A stretch of 42,568 nt of DNA, taken from NCBI GenBank assembly GCA_003563915.1, contig PWTE01000383.1, forward strand, positions 1 through 42,568, in the 5' to 3' direction. The DNA is from Nitriliruptoraceae bacterium. Its GTDB lineage: Bacteria; Actinomycetota; Nitriliruptoria; Nitriliruptorales; Nitriliruptoraceae. Shown here piece after piece: positions 8,432-16,953 of this stretch. A program made the position numbers and the translations under genes. The notes under the pieces were generated by a model. It saw only the letters and a program-made list of their open reading frames with translations. It did not search any database and was not told the DNA's origin. The first letter of the stretch is position 1; each line of letters starts with the position of its first letter.

Positions 8432-9577
8432 TCAACGGTCGGCGAGGCCGTCCGTCTCCACGCAACGCCGCGCCTCACCGGTGGGACGCGGGGTACCCGT
8501 CGCATCGATCTCGAAGGGCACGAGACAGGCCGTGACGGTCCCCTCCGGTGCGATCACGTACTCCGCGACCGCGGTGGTGGCACCCGCCTGGGAGAGCCGC
8601 GGCCACACGAAGTTGCCGAGGTTCCAGAACACGGGGGCGCCGTCGACCACCTCCAGCGGCTGCAGCCGGTGGGCATGGTGTCCGAACACCACGTCGGCGC
8701 CGGCGGCGATCATCGCCTCGGCCTTGACGCGGTCCTCCGGCCGGGGTTCCAGGGAGCCCTCCTCGCCCCAGTGGACCGTGGCGATGACCAGGTCCGCCTG
8801 CTCGGCGGCGACCGCGACCGCTGCGGCCATGCGCTGTGGGTCGTAGCCCGTCGGCTGTCCGGGAAGCTCACCTCGAGCGGTCCACTCGGGAACGGGCACG
8901 ACACCACCGAACCCGATGATCGCGACCCGCCAGCCAGCGACATCGAGGATGCGGGGCGCATACGCGTCGGCCTCGTCGTCGCCGATGCCGACCGCCTCCA
9001 TGCCCGCTGCCTCGACGTTGGCGCGGGACTCGACCATGCCGGGGATGCCGTAGTCGCCGCTGTGGTTGTTGGCGAGCGTGACGACATCCACCCCCGCATC
9101 GCGCATGGCGGGGAGCCCCTCCAGCGCACAGCGGAAGAGGAACTGCTTGGGCTGCGGGGTCCCCCCCTCGGTCGCCGCGCACTCGAGGTTGACCATCACG
9201 AGGTCGGCTTCCGCGAAGGTCTGGCGCGCCCCCTCCCACGCCGCGGCGAAGCCGGCGTCACGCAGCACCGGGACGTAGCCGGGGTCGAGGTTGACGTCGC
9301 CGACGTGGTGGATCACCAACCGTTGGCGACCCGGCTCCTCGGCGGGCGGCTCCGGGGCCGGATCCGGCTCCTCCTCCGGCGCCGGCTCGTCGATGACCTC
9401 CTCGTCGTCCGGAGGATCGTCGTCGGGGACGTCGCCGACGTCGGCGGGCTCCGAGGGTGGGGGCTCCGTCGCCACCTCGGGTGCGCGTGCCTCACCGAGG
9501 CCGACGACCGCGGCAACGACACCGACCGCCGCGGCCGCCAGGAGCGCGATCAGCAGCACGCTTCGTGAGCGCGTCAT
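8432..9577 (-). CDS. CapA-family (poly-gamma-glutamate synthesis-type) metallophosphatase-fold protein
   Basis: 381 residues. An N-terminal membrane helix (about 7-28) leads into a Pro/Asp/Glu-rich spacer (35-85) and then a PGA_cap domain: HHVGDVNLD, VNLECA, TLANNHSGDYG, ATVHWG, FGHHAHRLQPLE and WNLGNFVWP. These are the metal- and active-site blocks of the CapA/YwtB family. In Bacillus CapA belongs to the polyglutamate capsule machinery, but no capBC genes are visible here, and many members have no known role; an envelope function outside the membrane is the safe reading. GGAGG lies 4 nt before the ATG. The upstream region contains DnaA-box-like sites. Leftward, 139 bp before the importer operon. 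Confidence 0.9.
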   Translation of the reverse strand: MTRSRSVLLIALLAAAAVGVVAAVVGLGEARAPEVATEPPPSEPADVGDVPDDDPPDDEEVIDEPAPEEEPDPAPEPPAEEPGRQRLVIHHVGDVNLDPGYVPVLRDAGFAAAWEGARQTFAEADLVMVNLECAATEGGTPQPKQFLFRCALEGLPAMRDAGVDVVTLANNHSGDYGIPGMVESRANVEAAGMEAVGIGDDEADAYAPRILDVAGWRVAIIGFGGVVPVPEWTARGELPGQPTGYDPQRMAAAVAVAAEQADLVIATVHWGEEGSLEPRPEDRVKAEAMIAAGADVVFGHHAHRLQPLEVVDGAPVFWNLGNFVWPRLSQAGATTAVAEYVIAPEGTVTACLVPFEIDATGTPRPTGEARRCVETDGLADR

Positions 9578-9596
9578 GGGGCCTCCGGGGCGGGCT

Positions 9597-9665
9597 TGTG
9601 GATAACCCTGGGGACATGTGGATGACTACATCGCTGTGGTTCCACAGGTGTGGGTCGGTCTGTGG
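9597..9665. promoter_or_regulatory. DnaA-box-like cluster upstream of the CapA-like gene
   Basis: TGTGGATAA at 9597-9605 is an exact reverse complement of the DnaA consensus. TGTGGATGA at 9617-9625 differs by one base. A further CTGTGG-TT-CCACAG inverted repeat lies at 9634-9647 and TGTGGAGCA near 9661. The first site begins 20 bp upstream of the start codon at 9577. The rest of the 217-bp gap (9578-9794) shows nothing else I recognise. Confidence 0.45.
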
Positions 9666-9794
9666 AGCAGGGGACCGCCGTCCGGTCGGACCGCCCGAAC
9701 GACGGCGACCGTCCTGCGGACCGACAGGGTCCGGCGAGGACGGCCGCGACGTTGACGGGCCACGGGCTCCGTCACGGGGTCGTGCGGGTCGTGA

Positions 9795-10055
9795 TCAGAT
9801 CGAGCGGGGCTCCTCCCAGAGCGCCTCGTCGAGTTCCTGGTCACGCTTCTTCTTGAGGACGACCGCGGCGACGCCTGCGCCCGCAGCCAGGACCAGGGCG
9901 ATCAGGCCCTTCTTGCTGCTCTTGTCCTCCTTGGCCAGATCCTCGATCCGGTCGGAGGTGGCGGACTGCAGTTCCTTGCCCTTCCTCTCCGCCTTCTTGC
10001 GCAGTTGGTCGGCCTTCTTCTCGAGCTTCGAGACCTTCTTCGACAAGCGAGCCAT
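9795..10055 (-). CDS. Small coiled-coil protein with one membrane segment
   Basis: 86 residues. The first half is strongly charged and lysine-rich with coiled-coil heptads (SKKVSKLEKKADQLRKKAERKGKEL); residues about 50-66 form one hydrophobic helix (GLIALVLAAGAGVAAVVL), followed by KKKRDQELDEALWEE. The ATG has a strong GAGGAG site 6 nt upstream, which supports expression. A TAACCT about 35 bp upstream may be a -10 box. No family or function recognised; the layout resembles small actinobacterial membrane-associated scaffold proteins. Confidence 0.8.
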   Translation of the reverse strand: MARLSKKVSKLEKKADQLRKKAERKGKELQSATSDRIEDLAKEDKSSKKGLIALVLAAGAGVAAVVLKKKRDQELDEALWEEPRSI

Positions 10056-10135
10056 AGGAGCTCCTCAGGTGGACATCACGCTTGCCGTCAGGTTAGCGGT
10101 CGACCACACCCGTACGCCCCCGACGTCCGACCGGG

Positions 10136-12295
10136 TCACCGGGTGACCTCCACGACCGTCTCGGCGAGCCGTTCGAGCCCAGCCTTGGGACGCTCGTGCC
10201 ACGTGGGCTCGTTCCAGTCCGGCCAGGCGTATCCCTGCGTCCGAGCCAGGTGATCGCCCAACGCGACGCTGATGCCCAGCCGTTCCACCGTCCGCGTCGA
10301 CACCGAGCCATCCTCGGCGACGACCCACGCCTGCCGGGACGAGGGATCGGCGAAGCCGACGGTGGCCCACGGCAGGCGCATCGTGATCGCCTCCGCGTCC
10401 TCGTGCCACATCGCCAGGGTGTCTCCTGCTGGGTCATCCGGGTCGGTGACACCGTGCCGCAGCAGACCGATCTCCTGCTCCTCGGCCGGCAACAGCTCGC
10501 CCGTCACCGGATGGGGGTACGGGCGGTTGGTCATCAACCGTTGCGGGCGCCACGCATCGGGATCCGAGCGCAGGGCGGCCGCATCCACCTCGAGGTAGCC
10601 GAGCACCCCACCGTAGATCCAGGCGTGCGGATCGCGCCGCGCGCGGATGACCGCCTGGGCATCACCCTGCCGGGGGAAGCGCACCGCGACGTCCGCCGCG
10701 GGGTCGTCGCCGCCCGAGACGGACACCGCGTCCGAACCCGGGTGGAGATCGAACCCGACCACCAGCTCGTCGCGCCGGTCCGGATCGTCCAGCACGACCC
10801 GCAGGTACAGGTAGCCCTCGTCGTGGGTCGCGCGCACCTCCCGGACCGCGTCCCGCGACTCGAGTATCGCCTGCGACGGTTCGATCCACGCATCGGCGTC
10901 GGCACCGACCAGGTACCGCGGCTGCGGTCCCGGATCGTGCGCGAGCAGCCCGAAGTGTTGCTCGTTGGTCCACACGTTCTTCCAGAGGGGGCGTCGCACG
11001 GCGGGGATCTCCAGGTCCATGGTGTTCCACGTCAGCTTGAACCACTCATCGGTCCACGCGAAGACCAGCCCACCGGCCAGGTCGAGGCCGGCGATGATCC
11101 GGAGCAGTTCCGCGTTCGTGGCGATCTGCTCGGACTCGGTGTGACCACCCTGATCGCGACCCACCGGTCCGTCGTGAGCGCTCCCGAGCGACGACGGCAC
11201 CCCGAACTCCGTGATCATCAGCGGCATCTCCGCGTGGTGGTCACGCAGCTTCGTCAGGTACCCGGCGTAGGGATCCCGGCGACCATCGTGGACGTGGTCG
11301 GCGATACCCGGTTCGTAGCGCTGGAAGTCCGGGTAGTAGGGGTAGGCGTGGTAGCTCGCGAAGGTGCCGCCGGGCCACGCGTCGGTCGGCAGCACGTGGT
11401 TGGCGTCGACCCCGACCAGGTCCTCCACCGGCAACGGCTCCTCCGGGTGCTCCAGCGGGTCCGTGGTCGGCCAGTTGTTGAAGGTGAGCGGCACCGTGGC
11501 CCCGCGGTCGGCCAGCTCGGCTGCCAGGTGATCGAGCATCTCGGCCAGCCACGACTCCGTCGGGCTCGCCTGCTCGGCCGCCACGAAGTAGCTGCCCTCG
11601 AACCGTGGTTGGTGACCGTTGCGCCGATCCGACGCGTAGGTCGCTTCCGGGTCCCACTCGACCCCGATCGCCCAGGCGAAGGTCCATGCGGACACATCCG
11701 CCGTGTAGGTGCCGTGCGCGTGTCCTGGTCGTGGTGCGAGCTCGGCGGTCCCGTGCACGACGTCGACCGCGCGGCTCAGCTCGTCGCGGAAGCCGGTCCG
11801 GACCTGATCGTCGAAGAGGTCCTGGGTCTCCAGGAACCGCGCCTCCGGGATCCACACCCCGTGCATCAGGTACAGCGGGGCGTCGGGGTGCGCGAGGTTG
11901 TAGGCGCGCACCTCCTCGTAGAAGTGCGGGGGAAGGATCGTGTAGATGCGGATCACCCGGAGCCCGAGGTCCGCGATCATCGGCAGCCAGCGTCGCACGT
12001 CCTCCCGGCGGATCGCTACCTCGCCCGGCGCGTGGCCCGGGATGGTCGCGCCGAGGTTCACGCCGGGTAGGAAGTCCCGGTGGCCACCGGCGGTGTACAG
12101 CTCGAAGCGTTGGTCGTCGGTACCGGCCAGCATCGTCAGGCCCGCGGATCGCTTGGGCGCTGGCTCCCAGGAGGCGGGGTCCGTGGTCGAGATCATCACG
12201 ATCGCTGCGACCAGAGCGAGCGACGACAGCGCGGCGACCACGGCCAGGCCGACGCGCGACCGCCGGCCGCGCCAGCCGAGGGACCCGACACCCAC
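10136..12295 (-). CDS. Membrane-anchored TIM-barrel glycoside-hydrolase-like protein with C-terminal beta domain
   Basis: About 719 residues. After a basic N-terminus, one membrane helix (near 15-36) anchors a large extracytoplasmic part. The middle (about 55-430) reads like a clan-A hydrolase barrel: GVNLGATIPG, LGLRVIRIYTILPPHFYEE, IGVEWDPE (candidate acid/base Glu near residue 210), SYHAYPYYPDF, and MITEFGVPSS (candidate nucleophile Glu near 360), then FAWTDEWFK. The last third looks beta-rich and resembles a carbohydrate-binding or DOMON-like domain. It follows the glycosyltransferase stop by 4 bp if the GTG at 12295 is used; an ATG at 12361 would overlap that gene by 62 bp and has no ribosome site. 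Probably trims or handles the polymer made by the synthase. No named family assigned. Confidence 0.8.
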   Translation of the reverse strand: MGVGSLGWRGRRSRVGLAVVAALSSLALVAAIVMISTTDPASWEPAPKRSAGLTMLAGTDDQRFELYTAGGHRDFLPGVNLGATIPGHAPGEVAIRREDVRRWLPMIADLGLRVIRIYTILPPHFYEEVRAYNLAHPDAPLYLMHGVWIPEARFLETQDLFDDQVRTGFRDELSRAVDVVHGTAELAPRPGHAHGTYTADVSAWTFAWAIGVEWDPEATYASDRRNGHQPRFEGSYFVAAEQASPTESWLAEMLDHLAAELADRGATVPLTFNNWPTTDPLEHPEEPLPVEDLVGVDANHVLPTDAWPGGTFASYHAYPYYPDFQRYEPGIADHVHDGRRDPYAGYLTKLRDHHAEMPLMITEFGVPSSLGSAHDGPVGRDQGGHTESEQIATNAELLRIIAGLDLAGGLVFAWTDEWFKLTWNTMDLEIPAVRRPLWKNVWTNEQHFGLLAHDPGPQPRYLVGADADAWIEPSQAILESRDAVREVRATHDEGYLYLRVVLDDPDRRDELVVGFDLHPGSDAVSVSGGDDPAADVAVRFPRQGDAQAVIRARRDPHAWIYGGVLGYLEVDAAALRSDPDAWRPQRLMTNRPYPHPVTGELLPAEEQEIGLLRHGVTDPDDPAGDTLAMWHEDAEAITMRLPWATVGFADPSSRQAWVVAEDGSVSTRTVERLGISVALGDHLARTQGYAWPDWNEPTWHERPKAGLERLAETVVEVTR

Positions 12296-12299
12296 GTCG

Positions 12300-13712
12300 T
12301 CAGACCCCCGGGTCCGCGAGGACCGAGAACCCACGACGCTGCATCGTCCCCCAGTCATCACGCCGGCGGAGCCACCCGACGAGGCCGCGCAGACGCCACC
12401 ACACCGTGAGCTGTCGGTATCCGAACGGTTCCAGCAGCGCCCACAGCAGCAGACGCAACCGGTCGGCCAGCGTGCCGAGCCGGCGGAAGCTGAGCTCCTC
12501 CAGCACCAGGGCCAGCACGCTCAACAACACGGCCCACCCGTAGGCGACGAGCAGCAGGGTCCACGCGAAGGTCGTGTCCACCGCCCCCAACGGCAGTGCG
12601 ATCGCGACGACCACCAGGCCCAGCAGCTCGACCACCGGGGCCAGCAGTTCGATGACGACGAAGATCGGCATCGCCACCGTCCCCAACGCGCCGTACCGCG
12701 GGTTGCCGATGGTCCGACGGTGCCGCCAGATGACGTCGGCGAGACCCCGGTGCCACCGGTCCCGTTGTGCCCCGAGCGACCGGAGGCTCGAGGGGACCTC
12801 GGTCCACGCGATCGGGTCGGGCAGGAACTCGATCCGGCCGGGCTCGGAGCCTTCGTGGGCCAACCGGCGGATCTTGGCGATCAGCTCGAGATCCTCACCG
12901 ACCGTCGAGGACTCGTAACCACCCGCGGCGAGCACGCGCTCCCGGTCGAACAGGCCGAACGCACCCGAGATGATGAGGTTGCCTCCGAGCCGGTTCCACC
13001 CCAGCCGCCCGAACAGGAAGGCCCGGAGGTACTCGACCGTCTGGATGCCGGCGAGGTAGTGGCGCGGCACCCCGCTTCGCACGACCCGCCCGTAGCGCAC
13101 GTCGGCTTCGTTCGCGACACGGATCGTGCCGCCGACCGCGACCACACGGGGGTCGGCGAGGAAGGGCCGCACCATCCGCAACAGCGCGTCGTGCTCCACC
13201 AGGGAGTCGGCGTCCAGTGCGCACACCAGCTGCCCGCTGCTCACGTTCAGCCCGGCGTTGAGGGCATCGGCCTTCCCCCCGTTCTCCTTGTTGATCACGA
13301 CGAGGTGGGGATGCAGGCGCGAGCGGTACAGGCCGACGACCGGTTCGGTCTCCAACTGGCGCCGGAAGATCGGGTGGACGGGGGTGAGCTCGAAGGCCGC
13401 CGCCAGGTTCGCGAGGGTCGCGTCGGTGGAGCCGTCGTTGACGACCAGGACCTCGAGGTTGGGGTAGCGCAGCGACAGCAGCGCCCGGACGCTCTCGACG
13501 ATCGTGTCCTGCTCGTTGAACGCCGGTGCGAGCACGCTGACCCTGGGTGCGACCTCCGAGCCCAGCAGCGCCCGGGGCTCGTCCCCCCAGGCCCGCCTGC
13601 GGTAGGCCCCCAGTTCGAGGGCGGAACTCATGAGCAGCACCGTCTGGAACCCGTTGACCAGGACGAAGTAGGCCAGCACGAGCGCGCCGGTGATCGCGAG
13701 GAAGCTGCCCAT
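12300..13712 (-). CDS. Processive-type family 2 glycosyltransferase (polysaccharide synthase-like)
   Basis: 470 residues. One N-terminal helix (about 3-25), then a GT-A domain: VSVLAPAFNEQDTI, UDP-binding VNDGSTD (D93), ENGGKADALN, metal-binding DAD (167-169), acceptor/catalytic GED (272-274, the TED position) and QRDRW (316-320), followed by three or more C-terminal helices. D, DxD, TED and QxxRW together mark membrane polymer synthases such as cellulose, hyaluronan and poly-GlcNAc synthases. No PilZ domain is visible. The ATG at 13712 has GGGAGA 8 nt upstream and is preferred over a GTG at 13727. The operon context suggests an exported polysaccharide; the sugar is unknown. Confidence 0.9.
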   Translation of the reverse strand: MGSFLAITGALVLAYFVLVNGFQTVLLMSSALELGAYRRRAWGDEPRALLGSEVAPRVSVLAPAFNEQDTIVESVRALLSLRYPNLEVLVVNDGSTDATLANLAAAFELTPVHPIFRRQLETEPVVGLYRSRLHPHLVVINKENGGKADALNAGLNVSSGQLVCALDADSLVEHDALLRMVRPFLADPRVVAVGGTIRVANEADVRYGRVVRSGVPRHYLAGIQTVEYLRAFLFGRLGWNRLGGNLIISGAFGLFDRERVLAAGGYESSTVGEDLELIAKIRRLAHEGSEPGRIEFLPDPIAWTEVPSSLRSLGAQRDRWHRGLADVIWRHRRTIGNPRYGALGTVAMPIFVVIELLAPVVELLGLVVVAIALPLGAVDTTFAWTLLLVAYGWAVLLSVLALVLEELSFRRLGTLADRLRLLLWALLEPFGYRQLTVWWRLRGLVGWLRRRDDWGTMQRRGFSVLADPGV

Positions 13713-13730
13713 GTCGAGATCTCCCACCGC

Positions 13731-14780
13731 TCAGCCGGCCGCGCGGAGTTCGGGCAGGTCCAGCACCTGTCGAGCCATGTCGCGGGCGTACGGGTCCTCG
13801 TGGTCGAGGGCACGCCGGAGGAACAGCCGGCCGGGCGCGCCCATCCTGCGCAGCGCTCCACCTGCCGCCCTGCGGACCACCCAGGCGGGATCCGAGAGCC
13901 GCTCGGCGATCGTCGGGGCCGCAGGCCAGTAGCCGAGCTGACCGAACCCGTCGATCGCAGCGGCCCGGACGCCGTCGTCCGGATCGGTGAGCAACGTCGA
14001 GAGGACCGTCACCCCGGCCGTCCCTCCGACCGCGGCACTGAGCCGTGCTGCACCGCGTCGCACCGGCGGATCGTGGTCGGACGAGAACCTCCGTGCCACC
14101 GGCAGGTGCGAGCTGTCGGCGACGTGGACGAGCACCTCGAGGAGTGCCGCGCGGACCTCGGTCGTGAGCTCATCAGCCCCGAGCTCCTCCACCACCTCGG
14201 TCACGACCGACGCTCCGCACCGCACCAACGCGTCCTTGGCCGCGAACCGCACGCCGCTGTCCGGGTCCGCCAACCGTCCGATCAGCTGCCGGACGAGCCT
14301 CGGAGCCGTGCGATGGATGACCAGACGGCTCGCTTCGGCCCGCACCGGGGGCCAGGGGTCCTCGAGCAGCGTCGTGAGTTCGGGTGGCGCGACCCCGACC
14401 CGACGCAGGATGCGCGTCCCGCGGAGACGTCGTCCCGGCCGGCGGCTCTGGGTCCAACCGACGGCGTGCTCGACCACCCCGCACGAGGCCGCCACGATCG
14501 CCAACAGGTGCTGCTGTTCCCCCCGGACGGTGGTGACGAGCGACCCGAGCACCTCGCCGCGGACCGTGACCGGGAGGTCCTGCAGCGCGACGACCGCCTC
14601 CTCGACGGTGGCCTGCCCCGACAGCAACCGGGCCAGCATGCTCGTCGCCTGGGAGATCGCCGGCTGGCGACGACGTCGCGTCGCCTCGGTCACGAAGCTG
14701 TGCGTCAGCGAGCCGACCACCAGGACCGCGATCAGCACCGCTTGGCTGACCACGATGAGACGCAACACCTCGAGGATCAT
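13731..14780 (-). CDS. Membrane-anchored HEAT-repeat protein
   Basis: 349 residues. N-terminal membrane helix (about 5-27), then alpha-helical repeats. From about residue 125 these are clear HEAT units of about 30 residues with the PxxxVRxxA pattern: DPWPPVRAEASRL, DPDSGVRFAAKDAL, DHDPPVRRGAARL, DPDDGVRAAAIDGFGQLG, DPAWVVRRAAGGALRRMG. HEAT arrays serve as protein scaffolds, so it probably bridges the regulator encoded upstream (4-bp overlap) and the glycosyltransferase encoded 18 bp downstream, on the cytoplasmic side of the membrane. That role is inferred from gene order only. I know no characterised ortholog. Confidence 0.85.
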   Translation of the reverse strand: MILEVLRLIVVSQAVLIAVLVVGSLTHSFVTEATRRRRQPAISQATSMLARLLSGQATVEEAVVALQDLPVTVRGEVLGSLVTTVRGEQQHLLAIVAASCGVVEHAVGWTQSRRPGRRLRGTRILRRVGVAPPELTTLLEDPWPPVRAEASRLVIHRTAPRLVRQLIGRLADPDSGVRFAAKDALVRCGASVVTEVVEELGADELTTEVRAALLEVLVHVADSSHLPVARRFSSDHDPPVRRGAARLSAAVGGTAGVTVLSTLLTDPDDGVRAAAIDGFGQLGYWPAAPTIAERLSDPAWVVRRAAGGALRRMGAPGRLFLRRALDHEDPYARDMARQVLDLPELRAAG

Positions 14781-16843
14781 GCGGCGATCCTCACCAGCGC
14801 GGTGCGGACCCGTTCGACCAGGACCGGCAGGCTGAACGGCTTACTGACGTGGTCGGTAGCGCCCGCTTCGAAGGCGGCCAGCGTCTGCGCCTCCGTCGCC
14901 GAGCTCGTGACGACGATCACCCGCGAGTGCCGCAGCACGCCGGCGCCGGCCAGCCGGCGCAGCACCACGTACCCGTCGGGACCGGGCAGGTCGACGTCGA
15001 GCACGATGACACGGGCACGCAGCGAGGGGTGAGCACCACCCAACCGCTCCAGTGCGGTCTGGCCGTCGGCGATGCGCTCGACCTCCCACCCGCGACTCGC
15101 GAAGGCCTCGGTCAGCGTCGAGGCGACGACGTCGTTCTCCTCGACCACCACGACGTCGACCTGTACCTGATCGCGCTGGTCCTCATCCACCTCGGCCGTG
15201 GTCAGCACCAGATCACCACCCGACGCCCGGGCGTGACGCAGCGCCTCGCTGGCGGCTCGGCGCACCGCACGCGGCTCCCGCCCGTCCAGCGGGAGCGAGG
15301 CGATGCCCGCGGACAGGGTCAGACGCACCGGGACCCCGTTCGGCGCGGTCAGCTGCACCTCGCGCAGTTCCTGGACCACGGAGCGGATCCGCTCGGCCGC
15401 GGTATCGCAGCTGCTGTCGTACAGCGCCAGCAGGAACTCCGAGGCTCCGAGGCGCGCGGCGACGTCCTCGCCGCGGAACGCCTGTCGCAGGTGGGCCGCG
15501 GTCGCCTGCAGTGCATCGTCGCCGAGGTTGCGTCCGTAGAGCTCGTTGAGTCGCCCGAACCCGTCGATCTGGACGACCGCGAGCGCCAGGGGCCGCTCCT
15601 GCCGTCGCGCCAACGCCGTCAGCCGCTCGACGCTTCGACGCGCGCCCGTCTCGTTGGGGAGTCCCGTGAGCTGGTCGACCTCGGCATCGCTGCGACGCAA
15701 GCGCGACCGGATCAGGCGCCCACGGATCAGCTCTATCACCTGTGTGAGCTCGGCGTCGGCCTCCACGACGTCATCGACGCCGGCTCGGTAGAGCGCTGTC
15801 GGATCCGCCGTGCCGTCGGCCGTGACGGCGATCACGGGGAGGTCGGCACAGCGACCGTCCACGCGGAGCAACCGGGCCAGTCGCGTGACCTCCTCGTCGT
15901 CGGTAGCCGTCACGATGAGGTTGGGTCGGTGGTCGACCAGCTCCTCCCACAGGTCGACGACCGAGGCGTGGCACCGGACCGCCGCACCGAGCTCCACGAC
16001 CCGGATCTCGAGTGCCTCGACGAGCGGTCCCTGCTCACCGAGCAGGATCACCCGTGCGTCCTCCAACCGTTGCGATCCCAGCAGTGCCACGACGGCGTCG
16101 ACGGCGTCCCGCGGGAGGGTGTCGGACTGCAGTACCCGCCCGATCCCGGCGTCCACGAGCGCGAGCCGGTCAGCCAGCTGGTAGGTGCTGACCACGGCCG
16201 TCGTCGCGACGGGGAGCTGGCCCTCCAGCAGCTTCGCCATCGAGGTGTCCCCCGAAAGGTCGAGCACGACGGCATCAGGCGTGGCGTCGAGCGCCTGACG
16301 CAGGGTGGCCAGGTCGCGGGTCTGGAAGGTGTCGAGCCCGCGGATGCCCGCCTCGGTCCGAACCTGCTCCGACCACTCCGCGTCGCTGCTGTAGACGACC
16401 AGCCGGGACCCCGGTGTGTCACCCAACGTCGCGGACGCGGGGCTGCGGTCGGGCGCGAGCTCCTGCCGCAACGCGACCGCGTCCTCGCAGAGCTGCAACA
16501 CCTTCCCGTCGGTCAGGGGTTGCGTCCCCGCCAGCATCCGTTCGACCGACCGTGCCCGCTGCGCCGCGGCCACGTAGCCGAAGGCCATGACGGTCTCGGC
16601 CAGCTGGTTCGCGGCCAGCTGCGCGCGACCGCGCTGGTCGGCGGTCAACTCCTCCTCGACGGCGGCGGCCGCAGCAGCTTCCACGGCGTGCAGACGCACC
16701 ATCGTCTCGGGGAGGGCACGCTGCCAGTCCGGCAGCGTCGCCGTGCCGGTCTCCGGGGCCCTCTCCCGACCGAACGACGGTGGCGGCGAGGGTGGGGAGG
16801 GCCGCGGAACCCGTTCGACGGAGACAGGCCAGGTGAGCTCCAT
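14777..16843 (-). CDS. Multi-domain regulator: HPt-like, two REC-like, degenerate GGDEF and C-terminal REC
   Basis: 688 residues. A Pro-rich head is followed by an HPt-like helical bundle (about 40-130) whose phospho-His position reads Asn (AANQLAET). Two receiver-like folds follow (about 147-257 and 263-375); the second lacks the phospho-Asp. A GGDEF domain (about 388-548) keeps DQLTGLPNE and the GDDALQ block but has GASEF (466-470) instead of the active-site GGDEF. A canonical receiver (562-686) keeps D616, T646 and K668. It probably senses phosphorylation or binds nucleotide rather than making c-di-GMP. The ATG at 16843 has GAGG 5 nt upstream; a GTG at 16924 would add 27 residues. First gene of the polysaccharide operon, with 110 bp to cydDC. 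Confidence 0.87.
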   Translation of the reverse strand: MELTWPVSVERVPRPSPPSPPPSFGRERAPETGTATLPDWQRALPETMVRLHAVEAAAAAAVEEELTADQRGRAQLAANQLAETVMAFGYVAAAQRARSVERMLAGTQPLTDGKVLQLCEDAVALRQELAPDRSPASATLGDTPGSRLVVYSSDAEWSEQVRTEAGIRGLDTFQTRDLATLRQALDATPDAVVLDLSGDTSMAKLLEGQLPVATTAVVSTYQLADRLALVDAGIGRVLQSDTLPRDAVDAVVALLGSQRLEDARVILLGEQGPLVEALEIRVVELGAAVRCHASVVDLWEELVDHRPNLIVTATDDEEVTRLARLLRVDGRCADLPVIAVTADGTADPTALYRAGVDDVVEADAELTQVIELIRGRLIRSRLRRSDAEVDQLTGLPNETGARRSVERLTALARRQERPLALAVVQIDGFGRLNELYGRNLGDDALQATAAHLRQAFRGEDVAARLGASEFLLALYDSSCDTAAERIRSVVQELREVQLTAPNGVPVRLTLSAGIASLPLDGREPRAVRRAASEALRHARASGGDLVLTTAEVDEDQRDQVQVDVVVVEENDVVASTLTEAFASRGWEVERIADGQTALERLGGAHPSLRARVIVLDVDLPGPDGYVVLRRLAGAGVLRHSRVIVVTSSATEAQTLAAFEAGATDHVSKPFSLPVLVERVRTALVRIAA

Positions 16844-16953
16844 TTCCGCCTCGCTGAACGATGTCCGTACCTGACGTATCGGCGGGGTCCGGCGAGGTCT
16901 GAAGTCCGGCTTGGCTGCGCGCACGCGGCGAGCCCGTCAGGGCGCGGACCACG

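Noticed and set aside
6055-8535. Long open frame (826 codons) opposite the importer genes
   Set aside because: It mirrors the third-position GC bias of the solute-binding and permease genes on the other strand and has no recognisable domain.
8432-9577. CapA-like gene taken as evidence for a poly-gamma-glutamate capsule locus
   Set aside because: No capB, capC or capE homolog adjoins it, so only the fold is supported.
11946-15032. Open frame of over 1,000 codons opposite the polysaccharide operon
   Set aside because: Pro/Arg/Gln-rich shadow spanning three well-supported genes; no domain or ribosome site.
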